Positions 52,861-62,700 of a stretch of 64,000 nt of DNA are shown one piece after another. The notes below the pieces were generated by a model. It ran no database searches. It was given only the letters and a program-made list of their open reading frames with translations, and was not told the origin of the DNA. The stretch comes from JAFAGO01 sp031987605 (GTDB lineage Bacteria > Bacteroidota > Bacteroidia > Flavobacteriales > Weeksellaceae): assembly GCA_031987605.1 (NCBI GenBank), contig DALZZF010000001.1:496001-560000 (forward strand), written 5' to 3'. Position 1 is the first letter of the stretch, and each line of letters starts with the position of its first letter. Made by a program: the position numbers and the translations under genes.

Positions 52861-52883
52861 TATTAATTTTTTAAAACATTAAA

Positions 52884-53327
52884 ATGGCTAAGAAAGTCTT
52901 TAAAATGGTAAAACTTCAGGTGAAAGGTGGCGCTGCCAACCCTTCTCCACCAGTTGGTCCTGCATTAGGTTCTGCTGGGGTGAATATCATGGAGTTTTGT
53001 AAACAATTTAACGGAAGAACTCAGGACAAGCCAGGGCAAGTTTTACCTGTAGTAATTACAGTGTACGAAGACAAATCTTTTGAATTCGTTATCAAAACTC
53101 CTCCTGCGGCTGTTCAGTTAATGGGTGCTGCTAAAGTAAAAGGAGGTTCAGGTGAACCTAACCGTAACAAAGTAGGGTCTGTTTCTTGGGATCAGGTTAA
53201 AACAATTGCAGAAGATAAAATGGCAGACCTTAACTGCTTTACTTTGGATTCCGCAATAAGTATGGTCGCTGGAACTGCACGTTCTATGGGGCTTAAAGTA
53301 ACAGGGACTAAACCGGCTAACGCGTAA
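52884..53327 (+). CDS. rplK: 50S ribosomal protein uL11
   Basis: The 147-residue protein has the N-terminal GGAANPSPPVGPALGSAGVNIMEFCKQFN motif and the RNA-binding C-terminal domain. It forms the GTPase-associated centre with 23S rRNA. It begins the ribosomal protein run and is followed after 11 bases by rplA. Confidence 0.98.
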   Translation: MAKKVFKMVKLQVKGGAANPSPPVGPALGSAGVNIMEFCKQFNGRTQDKPGQVLPVVITVYEDKSFEFVIKTPPAAVQLMGAAKVKGGSGEPNRNKVGSVSWDQVKTIAEDKMADLNCFTLDSAISMVAGTARSMGLKVTGTKPANA

Positions 53328-53338
53328 AAATTGAAGAA

Positions 53339-54031
53339 ATGGCAAAATTGACAAAGAAACAAAAAGAAGCGTTAAGCAAATTAGAGAAAGGAAAATTCTA
53401 CAATCTTGATGAAGCTTCCGCTCTTGTAAAAGAAGTAAATACAGCAAAATTTGATGCTTCCGTAGATATCGCCGTACGTTTGGGCGTAGATCCAAGAAAA
53501 GCAAACCAAATGGTAAGAGGAGTAGTTTCTCTTCCACACGGAACAGGAAAAGATATCAGAGTTTTGGCTTTGGTAACTCCTGATAAAGAAGCCGAAGCAA
53601 AAGAAGCTGGAGCAGACTATGTAGGTCTTGATGAATATCTTCAGAAAATCAAAGACGGTTGGACTGATGTTGACGTAATCGTTACCATGCCTGCAGTAAT
53701 GGGTAAATTGGGACCATTGGGTAGAGTATTAGGACCAAGAGGTTTAATGCCAAACCCTAAATCCGGAACCGTTACCATGGAAATCGGAAAAGCTGTAGCT
53801 GAAGTGAAAGCCGGAAAAATCGACTTCAAAGTTGATAAATACGGAATCGTGCATGCAGGAATCGGAAAAGTATCTTTCGATGCGCAGAAGATTAAAGAAA
53901 ATGCACAGGAACTCGTTCAGACTTTGATTAAAATGAAACCAACTGCTGCAAAAGGGATATATGTAAAAAGCATCTATCTGTCCTCTACCATGAGTCCTGG
54001 TGTGGCAATTGATACAAAATCTGTAAACTAA
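53339..54031 (+). CDS. rplA: 50S ribosomal protein uL1
   Basis: The 230-residue protein has the full two-domain L1 form with the conserved MGKLGPLGRVLGPRGLMPNPKSGT motif. It forms the L1 stalk and in many bacteria represses its own operon by binding the leader. rplJ starts 12 bases downstream. Confidence 0.98.
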   Translation: MAKLTKKQKEALSKLEKGKFYNLDEASALVKEVNTAKFDASVDIAVRLGVDPRKANQMVRGVVSLPHGTGKDIRVLALVTPDKEAEAKEAGADYVGLDEYLQKIKDGWTDVDVIVTMPAVMGKLGPLGRVLGPRGLMPNPKSGTVTMEIGKAVAEVKAGKIDFKVDKYGIVHAGIGKVSFDAQKIKENAQELVQTLIKMKPTAAKGIYVKSIYLSSTMSPGVAIDTKSVN

Positions 54032-54043
54032 AATCTGAAAGAC

Positions 54044-54640
54044 ATGACAAAAGAACAAAAAGTAGTAGCAATTCAGGAACTTAAAGACCTGCTTGCAGAC
54101 GCAAAAATTGTGTATGTCGCTGATTTGGAAGGGTTGAACGCTTCTCAAACCTCAGATTTCAGAAGACAGGCATTTAAGAACAATATCAAGTTAAAAGTGG
54201 TAAAAAATACTCTTTTACAAAAAGCAATGGAACAGCTTGATGGAGTCGACTATTCAGAAATGTATGAAACCTTCAAAGGAAATTCAGCATTGATGATTGC
54301 CGAAACCGCAAATGCTCCTGCTAAACTGATTAAAAGCTTCAGAAAAGCTGCTGAAAAACCAGCTTTGAAATCTGCATTCCTGCAGGAAACTTTCTATATC
54401 GGCGATAATAATCTGGAAACTTTAGCCAACATCAAATCTAAAGAAGAGATGCTTGGTGAAATCATCGGATTGCTTCAATCTCCAATCCAGCGTTTGGTTT
54501 CTGCATTGCAGAACAAGCCTGAAGGTGAAGTGGAAGCAAAAACTGAAGAAGCTGCTGCTCCTGCTGAAGAGCCGAAAGCAGAAGCTCCTGAAGCTGCCGC
54601 TGATACCAAAGCAGAAGGAGAAGCTCCTGCTGCTGAATAA
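54044..54640 (+). CDS. rplJ: 50S ribosomal protein uL10 with Ala/Glu-rich tail
   Basis: The 198-residue protein has the L10 globular domain and the C-terminal helix that binds L7/L12 dimers (to about 160). An added tail of about 35 residues is almost only Ala, Glu, Pro and Lys; E. coli L10 (about 165 residues) lacks it. I believe similar tails occur in related flavobacteria. No separate L10 leader is present in the 12-base gap before it. Confidence 0.96.
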   Translation: MTKEQKVVAIQELKDLLADAKIVYVADLEGLNASQTSDFRRQAFKNNIKLKVVKNTLLQKAMEQLDGVDYSEMYETFKGNSALMIAETANAPAKLIKSFRKAAEKPALKSAFLQETFYIGDNNLETLANIKSKEEMLGEIIGLLQSPIQRLVSALQNKPEGEVEAKTEEAAAPAEEPKAEAPEAAADTKAEGEAPAAE

Positions 54641-54684
54641 TTGACACTCAAAAACAAATACATAATCAACAAAAACATTACAAA

Positions 54685-55056
54685 ATGTCAGATTTAAAAA
54701 ATTTAGCGGAAACGCTAGTAAACCTTACAGTAAAAGACGTAAACGAATTAGCTGCCATCCTTAAAGATGAGTACGGAATTGAACCAGCTGCTGCTGCAGT
54801 TGTAGTTTCAGGAGGTGCTGCAGGAGGTGATGCTGCTGAAGAAAAAACAGAATTCGACGTAATTCTTAAATCAGCAGGTGCATCTAAATTGGCCATCGTG
54901 AAATTGGTAAAAGATCTTACAGGTCTTGGTCTTAAAGAAGCGAAAGATGTTGTGGACGGAGCTCCTTCTGCAATCAAAGAAGGAATTTCTAAAGACGAAG
55001 CAGAAGCACTTAAAAAACAACTTGAAGAAGCTGGTGCTGAAGTTGAGTTGAAATAA
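54685..55056 (+). CDS. rplL: 50S ribosomal protein bL7/L12
   Basis: The 123-residue acidic protein has an N-terminal dimerisation domain, an Ala/Gly hinge (around AAAAVVVSGGAAGG) and the C-terminal factor-binding domain (KLVKDLTGLGLKEAKDVVDGAP). It recruits translation GTPases. A strong terminator follows 24 bases after the stop. Confidence 0.98.
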   Translation: MSDLKNLAETLVNLTVKDVNELAAILKDEYGIEPAAAAVVVSGGAAGGDAAEEKTEFDVILKSAGASKLAIVKLVKDLTGLGLKEAKDVVDGAPSAIKEGISKDEAEALKKQLEEAGAEVELK

Positions 55057-55080
55057 TTAAAGTTTCTATAACTTATACAA

Positions 55081-55109
55081 ATGCCATCTGATTTCAGATG
55101 GCATTTTTT
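55081..55109 (+). terminator. rplL terminator
   Basis: ATGCCATCTG (55081-55090) and CAGATGGCAT (55095-55104) form a 10-bp stem with an ATTT loop and a T-run. It separates the ribosomal protein genes from rpoBC. Confidence 0.92.
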
Positions 55110-55410
55110 GCAAGTCAAACGCATTAAAATATTATCAAATAATTATTACATTGATTTCTTGAAATAAACTCAATAAACGCAAAGAAAAACAAATATTTTT
55201 TATTTGTTTAAACAATAATTTTAAGAAATACGAAGACATTTCATTTACGAATGTAATACGAAGAAAATTATTTTGTATTACTTTAATTAAGATTTATCGC
55301 CCTTGTTTATCTTTGTTTAAAGATTTTTTGAATGAATTCTTCGTTTCCCTTTGCGTTAATTGTAATGTGTATAACCTCCATTTTTTGTAAATCATTTTTA
55401 TTATTACGAA
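55110..55410. other. gene-free spacer before the rpoB promoter, with degenerate inverted repeat
   Basis: No gene is visible. AACGCAAAG (55176-55184) and CTTTGCGTT (55349-55357) are inverted copies about 165 bp apart and resemble the CGCAAAG-type simple repeats often found between flavobacterial genes. A perfect −7 box TATCTTTG sits at 55308-55315, without a matching −33 element. Confidence 0.55.
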
Positions 55411-55426
55411 TAAATTTGTATCTTTG
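55411..55426 (+). promoter_or_regulatory. tandem −7 boxes upstream of rpoB
   Basis: TAAATTTG (55411-55418) is followed without a gap by TATCTTTG (55419-55426). The second predicts a start near 55433, nearly 370 nt ahead of rpoB and exactly at the 5' edge of the candidate structured RNA. Confidence 0.65.
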
Positions 55427-55434
55427 CAATTCCT

Positions 55435-55676
55435 TTTGGCGCTAATAATTGTTTGTAAACCAGTAAAATATTGTAAATCAACTCTTTCAGGAAATTGAAA
55501 GGGATTTTGTGTTTACGGGTATTGCGACGACTTATGCCAAATAGAAACAAAAATATTTTGCACTACTCCGTGAAAAGATATATCGGCGTTGCAGTTAGAA
55601 ATTAGAATCAAGAACCAAGATCGTTGTATTGACGGTAAAGATTTAAGAATACTGGAAAATTTCTGATAGCGCCAAA
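55435..55676 (+). ncRNA. candidate structured rpoB leader or small RNA
   Basis: The ends pair through a perfect 10-bp helix, TTTGGCGCTA (55435-55444) with TAGCGCCAAA (55667-55676). Inside it, CCAGTA/TACTGG (55460-55465/55650-55655) and TAAATC/GATTTA (55474-55479/55640-55645) extend the helix through internal loops. Two branches follow: an 8-bp hairpin (55482-55489/55496-55503) and a 9-bp helix with two wobbles (55521-55529/55587-55595). An alternative helix (55452-55460/55511-55519) conflicts with the inner closing helices. It does not resemble tmRNA, RNase P or SRP RNA; a 6S-like RNA or a regulatory leader is possible. Structure by eye only. Confidence 0.5.
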
Positions 55677-55694
55677 CGTCTAAACTTCCGTTTT

Positions 55695-55732
55695 CAAAAA
55701 TCTCAAATCTCAAATCTCGAATCTCGAATCTA
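55695..55732. repeat. period-7 tandem repeat upstream of rpoB
   Basis: About five copies of a 7-bp unit (AAATCTC changing to GAATCTC) lie in tandem about 70 bases ahead of the rpoB start. Confidence 0.75.
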
Positions 55733-55799
55733 CCATTCTGTTTCTGATATTTTTTAAGTGAAAATCAAAATATTTTTTTAACCCTTTCTTAAACATTTT

Positions 55800-58700
55800 A
55801 TGAGTACAAAAACAAAAGCTCAGGAAAATCAAAGAATTAATTTCTCGTCTTCAAAGGGGAAAATCATTACTCCTGATTTTCTGGATGTACAGTTGGAATC
55901 CTTCAGGGATTTTTTCCAGTTGGACACACTTCCGGAAGATCGCAGAAATGAAGGTTTGTACAAAACCTTTCAGGAAAATTTTCCGATTACCGACTCCAGA
56001 AACCAGTTCGTTCTTGAATTTCTGGATTATTTAGTCGATTCCCCGCGTTATTCAATCGATGAATGCGTGGAAAGAGGTCTTACCTATTCCGTTCCGTTAA
56101 AGGCAAGACTTAAACTTTACTGTACCGATCCGGAACACGAAGATTTCCAAACCGTAATTCAGGATGTATATTTAGGACCGGTTCCTTACATGACATCTTC
56201 CGGTTCATTCATTATCAACGGAGCAGAACGTGTAATCGTAACCCAGTTGCACAGATCTCCTGGTGTATTTTTCGGTCAAACCTATCACGCTAACGGTACC
56301 AAACTGTATTATTCCAGAATTATCCCTTTCAAAGGGTCATGGATGGAATTTACTACCGACATCAACAACGTGATGTATGCGTACATCGACCGTAAGAAAA
56401 AATTACCTTTAACAACGCTTTTAAGAGCCATCGGATACGAATCCGATAAAGATATTCTTCAACTTTTTGATTTGGCAGAAGAGGTTAAAGTAACCAAAGC
56501 CAACCTGAAAAAAGTAGAAGGAAGAACCTTGGCTGCGAGAGTTTTGAACACATGGTTCGAAGATTTCGTGGACGAAGATACCGGTGAAGTAGTGTCTATC
56601 GAAAGAAATGAAATTATCCTTGACCGTGAAACCGTTCTTGAAAAAGAACACATCGACATGATTTTGGATTCCGGAGTGAAAACCATTTTGATTCACAAAG
56701 AAAACTCCAACGAATTCTCTATCATTCAGAACACTTTACAGAAAGACCCTACCAATTCCGAAAAAGAAGCGGTAGAATATATTTATCGCCAGTTGCGTAA
56801 CGCAGATCCGCCAGATGAAGAAACCGCAAGAGGAATTATTGAAAAATTATTCTTCTCCGAACAAAGATATTCATTAGGTGAAGTAGGGCGTTACAGACTA
56901 AACAAAAAACTAAACCTTAATATCCCTGAAGATATTGAAGTATTAACCAAAGACGACATCATCGCAATCGTGCGCCACTTAATCGAGTTGGCGAATTCTA
57001 AAGCGGAAGTAGATGATATCGACCACCTTTCCAACAGAAGAATTAAAACCGTTGGAGAGCAGTTGGCAGGACAGTTTGGCGTTGGTCTTTCCAGAATTGC
57101 AAGAACCATCCGTGAAAGAATGAACGTTCGTGATAACGAAATCTTTACTCCGGTAGATTTGGTAAACGCGAAAACGTTAACATCAGTTATCAATTCATTC
57201 TTTGGTACCAACCAGTTGTCTCAGTTTATGGATCAAACCAATCCACTTTCCGAGATTACACACAAACGTAGACTTTCCGCATTAGGACCTGGTGGACTTT
57301 CCAGAGAAAGAGCAGGTTTCGAGGTTCGAGACGTTCACCATACTCACTACGGACGTATTTGTCCGATTGAAACTCCGGAAGGGCCAAACATCGGTTTGAT
57401 CTCTTCTTTGGGAATCTATGCAAAAATCAACAACCTTGGATTTATAGAAACTCCGTATAGAAAAGTAGTCGATGGAAAAGTTGACTTAAATGCCGATCCA
57501 ATCTACCTGAATGCAGAAGATGAAGAATCCAAAGTAATTGCACAGGCAAACGTGGAACTGGATGAAAAAGGAAACTTTGAAACCGACAGAATTATTGCAC
57601 GTTTGGATGGTGATTACCCAGTTGTTGAACCAAATCAGGTTGACCTGATTGATGTGGCACCAAACCAGATTTCCGGTATTTCCGCATCCCTGATTCCGTT
57701 CTTGGAACATGATGATGCGAACCGTGCTTTGATGGGATCCAACATGATGCGTCAGGCAGTTCCGTTGTTGCAGCCTCAAGCTCCGGTTGTAGGGACAGGT
57801 CTTGAAAAGCAAGTAGCCGCAGATTCAAGAATTTTAATTAATGCAGAAGGCAGAGGAGTTGTAGAATATGTAGATGCTTCTAAAATCACCATCAAATACG
57901 ATAGAACCGATGATGAATCACTTGTTTCTTTCGATAACGGTGTGAAAACGTATAAACTTCCGAAATTCAGAAAAACCAACCAAAGTACCACCATTACTTT
58001 GAAACCAATCGTAAGAGTGGGAGATATCGTAGAAAAAGGTCAGGTTCTTTGCGGCGGTTATGCTACTGAAAACGGAGAACTGGCATTGGGTAGAAACCTT
58101 GTGGTAGCCTTCATGCCTTGGAAAGGATACAACTTTGAGGATGCCATCGTAATCAATGAAAAAGTAGTTCGTAACGACTGGTTTACTTCCATTCACGTGG
58201 ATGAATATACACTGGAAGTTCGTGATACCAAACTGGGAATGGAAGAATTAACTTCCGATATTCCAAACGTATCCGAAGAAGCAACCAAAGATTTGGATGA
58301 AAACGGTATGATCCGTATCGGTGCAGAAGTGAAGCCGGGAGACATTATGATTGGTAAAATTACTCCAAAAGGAGAATCCGATCCTACTCCGGAAGAAAAA
58401 TTACTTCGTGCCATTTTTGGTGATAAAGCCGGCGATGTGAAAGATGCTTCATTAAAAGCCGATTCTTCATTAAGAGGAGTGGTGATTAATAAAAAACTCT
58501 TCTCCAGAAACATCAAAGACAAAAAGAAAAGAGCCGAAGAAAAATTGAAGCTGGAAGAAATCGAAAACGCTTACAAAGAAAAATTCGATGAACTCCGTAA
58601 TACTTTAATTGAAAAACTGAACTCCATCGTAAACGGAAAAACTTCTCAGGGCGTCATGAACGATCTTGAAGAAGAAGTAATCTCCAAAGGCGCAAAATTC

Positions 58701-59618
58701 ACATTGAAATTGCTTCAGTCCGTTGAAGATTATGTAAATATTTCGGGATCCGACTGGACAGTAGATAATGATAAAAATGACCTGATTAAGCAGTTGATTC
58801 ACAACTACAAAATCAAGTACAACGATTTAGCCGGAGTGAAAAACCGCGAAAAATTTGCCATTTCCATTGGTGATGAACTTCCAGCAGGAATCATGAAACT
58901 GGCGAAAGTATACATCGCTAAAAAACGTAAACTGAACGTTGGGGATAAAATGGCAGGTCGTCACGGTAACAAAGGGATTGTATCCAGAATTGTACGTGAA
59001 GAAGATATGCCGTTCCTGGAAGACGGAACACCGGTAGACATCGTACTGAATCCACTTGGAGTACCTTCCCGTATGAACATCGGACAGATTTACGAAACCG
59101 TACTTGGTTGGGCAGGACAAAAATTAGGACTGAAATTCGCAACACCGATTTTCGATGGAGCCACTCTTGAGCAAATCACTGAATATACCGACAAAGCAGG
59201 TCTTCCGAAATACGGAAACACCCACCTTTTCGATGGAGGTACAGGTGAAAGATTCTCGCAACCGGCAACAGTTGGGGTAATTTATATGCTGAAACTTGGG
59301 CACATGGTTGATGACAAAATGCACGCACGTTCCATCGGACCTTACTCTTTGATTACGCAACAACCATTAGGTGGTAAAGCGCAATTCGGAGGACAGCGTT
59401 TCGGAGAAATGGAAGTTTGGGCATTGGAAGCATTTGGAGCATCCAATATCCTGAGAGAGATTTTGACGGTGAAGTCAGATGACGTGATTGGTAGAGCAAA
59501 AACATACGAAGCCATTGCAAAAGGAGAAGCCATGCCAGAACCTGGTATTCCGGAATCCTTCAACGTATTGCTTCACGAATTGCAAGGTCTCGGACTTGAT
59601 GTAAGATTGGAGGAGTAA
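55800..59618 (+). CDS. rpoB: DNA-directed RNA polymerase subunit beta
   Basis: The 1272-residue protein is the beta subunit with its conserved blocks, including the rifampicin-site region FFGTNQLSQFMDQTNPLSE and KRRLSALGPGGL near residue 480, HTHYGRICPIETPEGPNIG, GYNFEDAI and GKMAGRHGNKG-type residues near the C-terminal active centre. It forms half of the catalytic cleft with beta'. No upstream frame gives a better start than ATG 55800. It is separated from rplL by a terminator and a 743-bp spacer with its own promoter candidates. Confidence 0.98.
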   Translation: MSTKTKAQENQRINFSSSKGKIITPDFLDVQLESFRDFFQLDTLPEDRRNEGLYKTFQENFPITDSRNQFVLEFLDYLVDSPRYSIDECVERGLTYSVPLKARLKLYCTDPEHEDFQTVIQDVYLGPVPYMTSSGSFIINGAERVIVTQLHRSPGVFFGQTYHANGTKLYYSRIIPFKGSWMEFTTDINNVMYAYIDRKKKLPLTTLLRAIGYESDKDILQLFDLAEEVKVTKANLKKVEGRTLAARVLNTWFEDFVDEDTGEVVSIERNEIILDRETVLEKEHIDMILDSGVKTILIHKENSNEFSIIQNTLQKDPTNSEKEAVEYIYRQLRNADPPDEETARGIIEKLFFSEQRYSLGEVGRYRLNKKLNLNIPEDIEVLTKDDIIAIVRHLIELANSKAEVDDIDHLSNRRIKTVGEQLAGQFGVGLSRIARTIRERMNVRDNEIFTPVDLVNAKTLTSVINSFFGTNQLSQFMDQTNPLSEITHKRRLSALGPGGLSRERAGFEVRDVHHTHYGRICPIETPEGPNIGLISSLGIYAKINNLGFIETPYRKVVDGKVDLNADPIYLNAEDEESKVIAQANVELDEKGNFETDRIIARLDGDYPVVEPNQVDLIDVAPNQISGISASLIPFLEHDDANRALMGSNMMRQAVPLLQPQAPVVGTGLEKQVAADSRILINAEGRGVVEYVDASKITIKYDRTDDESLVSFDNGVKTYKLPKFRKTNQSTTITLKPIVRVGDIVEKGQVLCGGYATENGELALGRNLVVAFMPWKGYNFEDAIVINEKVVRNDWFTSIHVDEYTLEVRDTKLGMEELTSDIPNVSEEATKDLDENGMIRIGAEVKPGDIMIGKITPKGESDPTPEEKLLRAIFGDKAGDVKDASLKADSSLRGVVINKKLFSRNIKDKKKRAEEKLKLEEIENAYKEKFDELRNTLIEKLNSIVNGKTSQGVMNDLEEEVISKGAKFTLKLLQSVEDYVNISGSDWTVDNDKNDLIKQLIHNYKIKYNDLAGVKNREKFAISIGDELPAGIMKLAKVYIAKKRKLNVGDKMAGRHGNKGIVSRIVREEDMPFLEDGTPVDIVLNPLGVPSRMNIGQIYETVLGWAGQKLGLKFATPIFDGATLEQITEYTDKAGLPKYGNTHLFDGGTGERFSQPATVGVIYMLKLGHMVDDKMHARSIGPYSLITQQPLGGKAQFGGQRFGEMEVWALEAFGASNILREILTVKSDDVIGRAKTYEAIAKGEAMPEPGIPESFNVLLHELQGLGLDVRLEE

Positions 59619-59630
59619 TTAAAAGACACG

Positions 59631-59770
59631 AGATGTCAGATGTCAGATTTCAGACATTTGATGTCGTAAATAATTACTCTGAAATTTTAAATGATTTTTG
59701 ATGATGACGAAGAAATCTTTCAAGTAAAGAAAAATCTGAAATCTGAAATCTGAAATCTAAAATCTAAAAT
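59631..59770. repeat. period-7 tandem repeats between rpoB and rpoC
   Basis: Two arrays flank the spacer: AGATGTC-type units at 59631-59655 just after rpoB, and about five AAATCTG/AAATCTA units at 59732-59770 just before rpoC. The middle (59656-59731) shows no gene or hairpin. Confidence 0.75.
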
Positions 59771-59777
59771 AAAAATT

Positions 59778-62700
59778 ATGTCAAATAAAAATAAATCAAG
59801 TAAGTTTAATAAAATCACGATTGGTTTAGCATCGCCGGAATCCATTCTTCAGGAATCCAGAGGAGAAGTGCTAAAACCAGAGACGATTAACTACAGAACG
59901 CACAAACCGGAAAGAGACGGTCTTTTCTGCGAAAAAATCTTCGGTCCGGTTAAAGATTACGAATGTGCCTGTGGGAAATATAAAAGAATCCGCTACAAAG
60001 GAATTGTCTGCGACCGTTGTGGGGTAGAAGTAACCGAGAAAAAAGTACGTCGTGAAAGAATCGGACACATCAATTTGGTGGTTCCGGTGGCGCACATCTG
60101 GTATTTCCGTTCCCTTCCGAACAAAATCGGGTATCTTTTAGGTCTTCCTTCCAAGAAATTGGATATGATTATCTATTATGAAAGATATGTAGTTATTCAA
60201 CAAGGGATTGCGAAAAAAGCAGACGGATCCGATTTTGAAGATAAAGAATTCCTTACCGAAGAAGAATATCTGGACATTCTGGATACACTTCCTGTGGAAA
60301 ACCAATATCTGGACGATTCCGATCCAAACAAATTCATCGCGAAAATGGGTGCTGAAGCAGTGGAAGAATTACTGAAAAGAATCGATTTGGATTCCCTTTC
60401 TTTCGACCTCAGACACAAAGCACATAACGAAGGATCAAAACAAAGAAGAACAGAAGCATTAAAACGTCTGAACGTTGTTGAAGCATTAAGAGGTGCCAAC
60501 ACCAGAATGATCAACAAACCGGAATGGATGATTATGCGTGTACTTCCTGTAATTCCACCGGAATTAAGACCTTTGGTTCCTTTGGATGGAGGACGTTTCG
60601 CCACTTCCGATTTGAACGACCTTTATCGTCGTGTAATCATCAGAAACAACCGTTTGAAGAGACTTTTGGAAATCAAAGCTCCGGAAGTAATTTTAAGAAA
60701 CGAAAAACGTATGCTTCAGGAAGCCGTAGATTCCTTGTTCGATAACACAAGAAAATCTTCAGCCGTAAAATCCGAAAGCAACCGTCCGCTGAAATCCCTT
60801 TCCGATTCATTGAAAGGAAAACAGGGGCGTTTCCGTCAGAACCTATTAGGAAAAAGGGTCGACTATTCTGCCCGTTCCGTAATTGTGGTAGGTCCGGATT
60901 TGCAACTTCACGAGTGTGGACTTCCGAAAGATATGGCAGCGGAATTGTACAAACCGTTTATCATCAGAAAACTGATTGAAAGAGGAATTGTAAAAACCGT
61001 AAAATCGGCCAAAAGAATTATCGACAGAAAAGAACCAGTCGTGTATGATATCCTTGAAAACGTAATGAAAGGACACCCGGTTCTTTTGAACAGGGCACCT
61101 ACATTGCACAGATTGGGGATTCAGGCATTCCAGCCAAAAATGATCGAAGGAAAAGCAATCCGTCTTCACCCATTGGTAACAACGGCTTTCAACGCCGATT
61201 TCGATGGTGACCAGATGGCGGTGCACTTGCCTTTAGGTCCGGAAGCAATTCTTGAAGCCCAGCTATTAATGCTTGGTTCTCAGAATATTTTGAATCCGGC
61301 AAACGGTTCTCCAATTACCGTACCTTCTCAGGACATGGTATTGGGACTTTACTTTATGACCAAAGAAGGACATTCTACCGAAGATCACAAAATCCTGGGT
61401 GAAGGTCTTGCATTCTATTCTCCTGAAGAAGCAGAAATCGCTTACAACGAAGGAAGAGCTTCTTTGAACGCAAAAGTAAGATGCCGTCTTCCTGTTCTTG
61501 AAAATGGTGAATTGGTAACCAAACTTATCCAAACAACAGTTGGAAGAATTATCTTCAACCAGATTGTACCAAAACAAGTAGGATATATTGATGAACTATT
61601 GACCAAAAAATCATTGAGAAACGTCATCAGCAGAATTCTTGCGAAAACAGACTTCCCGACAACCGTGAAGTTCCTCGATGAAATGAAAAACCTTGGATAT
61701 GCCAACGCATTTAAAGGAGGTCTTTCCTTCTCATTGGGCGATATTGTAGTTCCTGCCGAGAAAAAAGCAATGATTGCGAAAGCAGTGGAAACAGTGGATG
61801 AAATCAAAGCCAACTATAACATGGGGCTTATTACCGATACAGAACGTTATAATCAGGTAATCGACGTTTGGACCAATACCAATGCCGGGCTTACCGAAAT
61901 GATTATGAGCAGAATGAAAACCGATCAGGGTGGATTCAACTCTGTATACATGATGCTGGATTCCGGAGCCCGTGGTTCGAAAGAACAGATCCGCCAGTTA
62001 TCCGGGATGAGAGGTTTGATGGCAAAACCACAAAAAGCAGGTTCAGTTGGGGCAGAAATTATCGAAAACCCAATTGTAGCAAACTTTAAAGAAGGTCTTT
62101 CCATCCTTGAATACTTTATCTCCACTCACGGTGCACGTAAAGGTCTTGCGGATACCGCACTGAAAACTGCCGATGCCGGTTATTTGACCAGAAGATTGGT
62201 GGATGTTGCTCAGGATGTCATCATTACAGAAGAAGACTGTGGAACATTAAGAGGAACCGAAATTACCGCATTGAAGAAAAACGATGAAATCGTTGAAAGT
62301 ATTGCCGATAGAATTTTGGGTAGAGTTTCCTTGCATGATGTTTACGATCCTGAAACGGATGAAGTCATCATTAATGCCAATGAAATCATCAACGAAAACT
62401 ATGCGAAAGCCATTCAGAATGCCGGAATTGAAGCGGTAGAAGTTCGCTCACCACTAACCTGTGAAGCCAAAAAAGGAATCTGTGCAAAATGTTACGGTCG
62501 TAACCTTGCCACAGGAAAACCAATTCACATGGGAGAAGCTGTGGGTGTTATCGCTGCACAATCCATCGGTGAACCGGGAACACAGTTGACCTTGAGAACT
62601 TTCCACCAGGGAGGTACCGCAGGAAACGTTTCCGAAAATCCATCCATCGTTGCCAAAAGAGACGGTATTGTGGAAATGGATGAAGTAAAAACCATCGTAT

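Noticed and set aside
54462..54678. Open frames opposite the Ala/Glu-rich tail of rplJ
   Set aside because: They arise from the low-complexity GCA/GAA codons of the L10 tail.
55176..55357. Inverted AACGCAAAG/CTTTGCGTT copies as ends of a mobile element
   Set aside because: There is no gene between them, no target-site duplication is visible, and the motif is a common simple spacer repeat in flavobacteria.
55695..59770. Period-7 repeats as a CRISPR array
   Set aside because: Units are 7 bp without spacers and there are no cas genes in the window.
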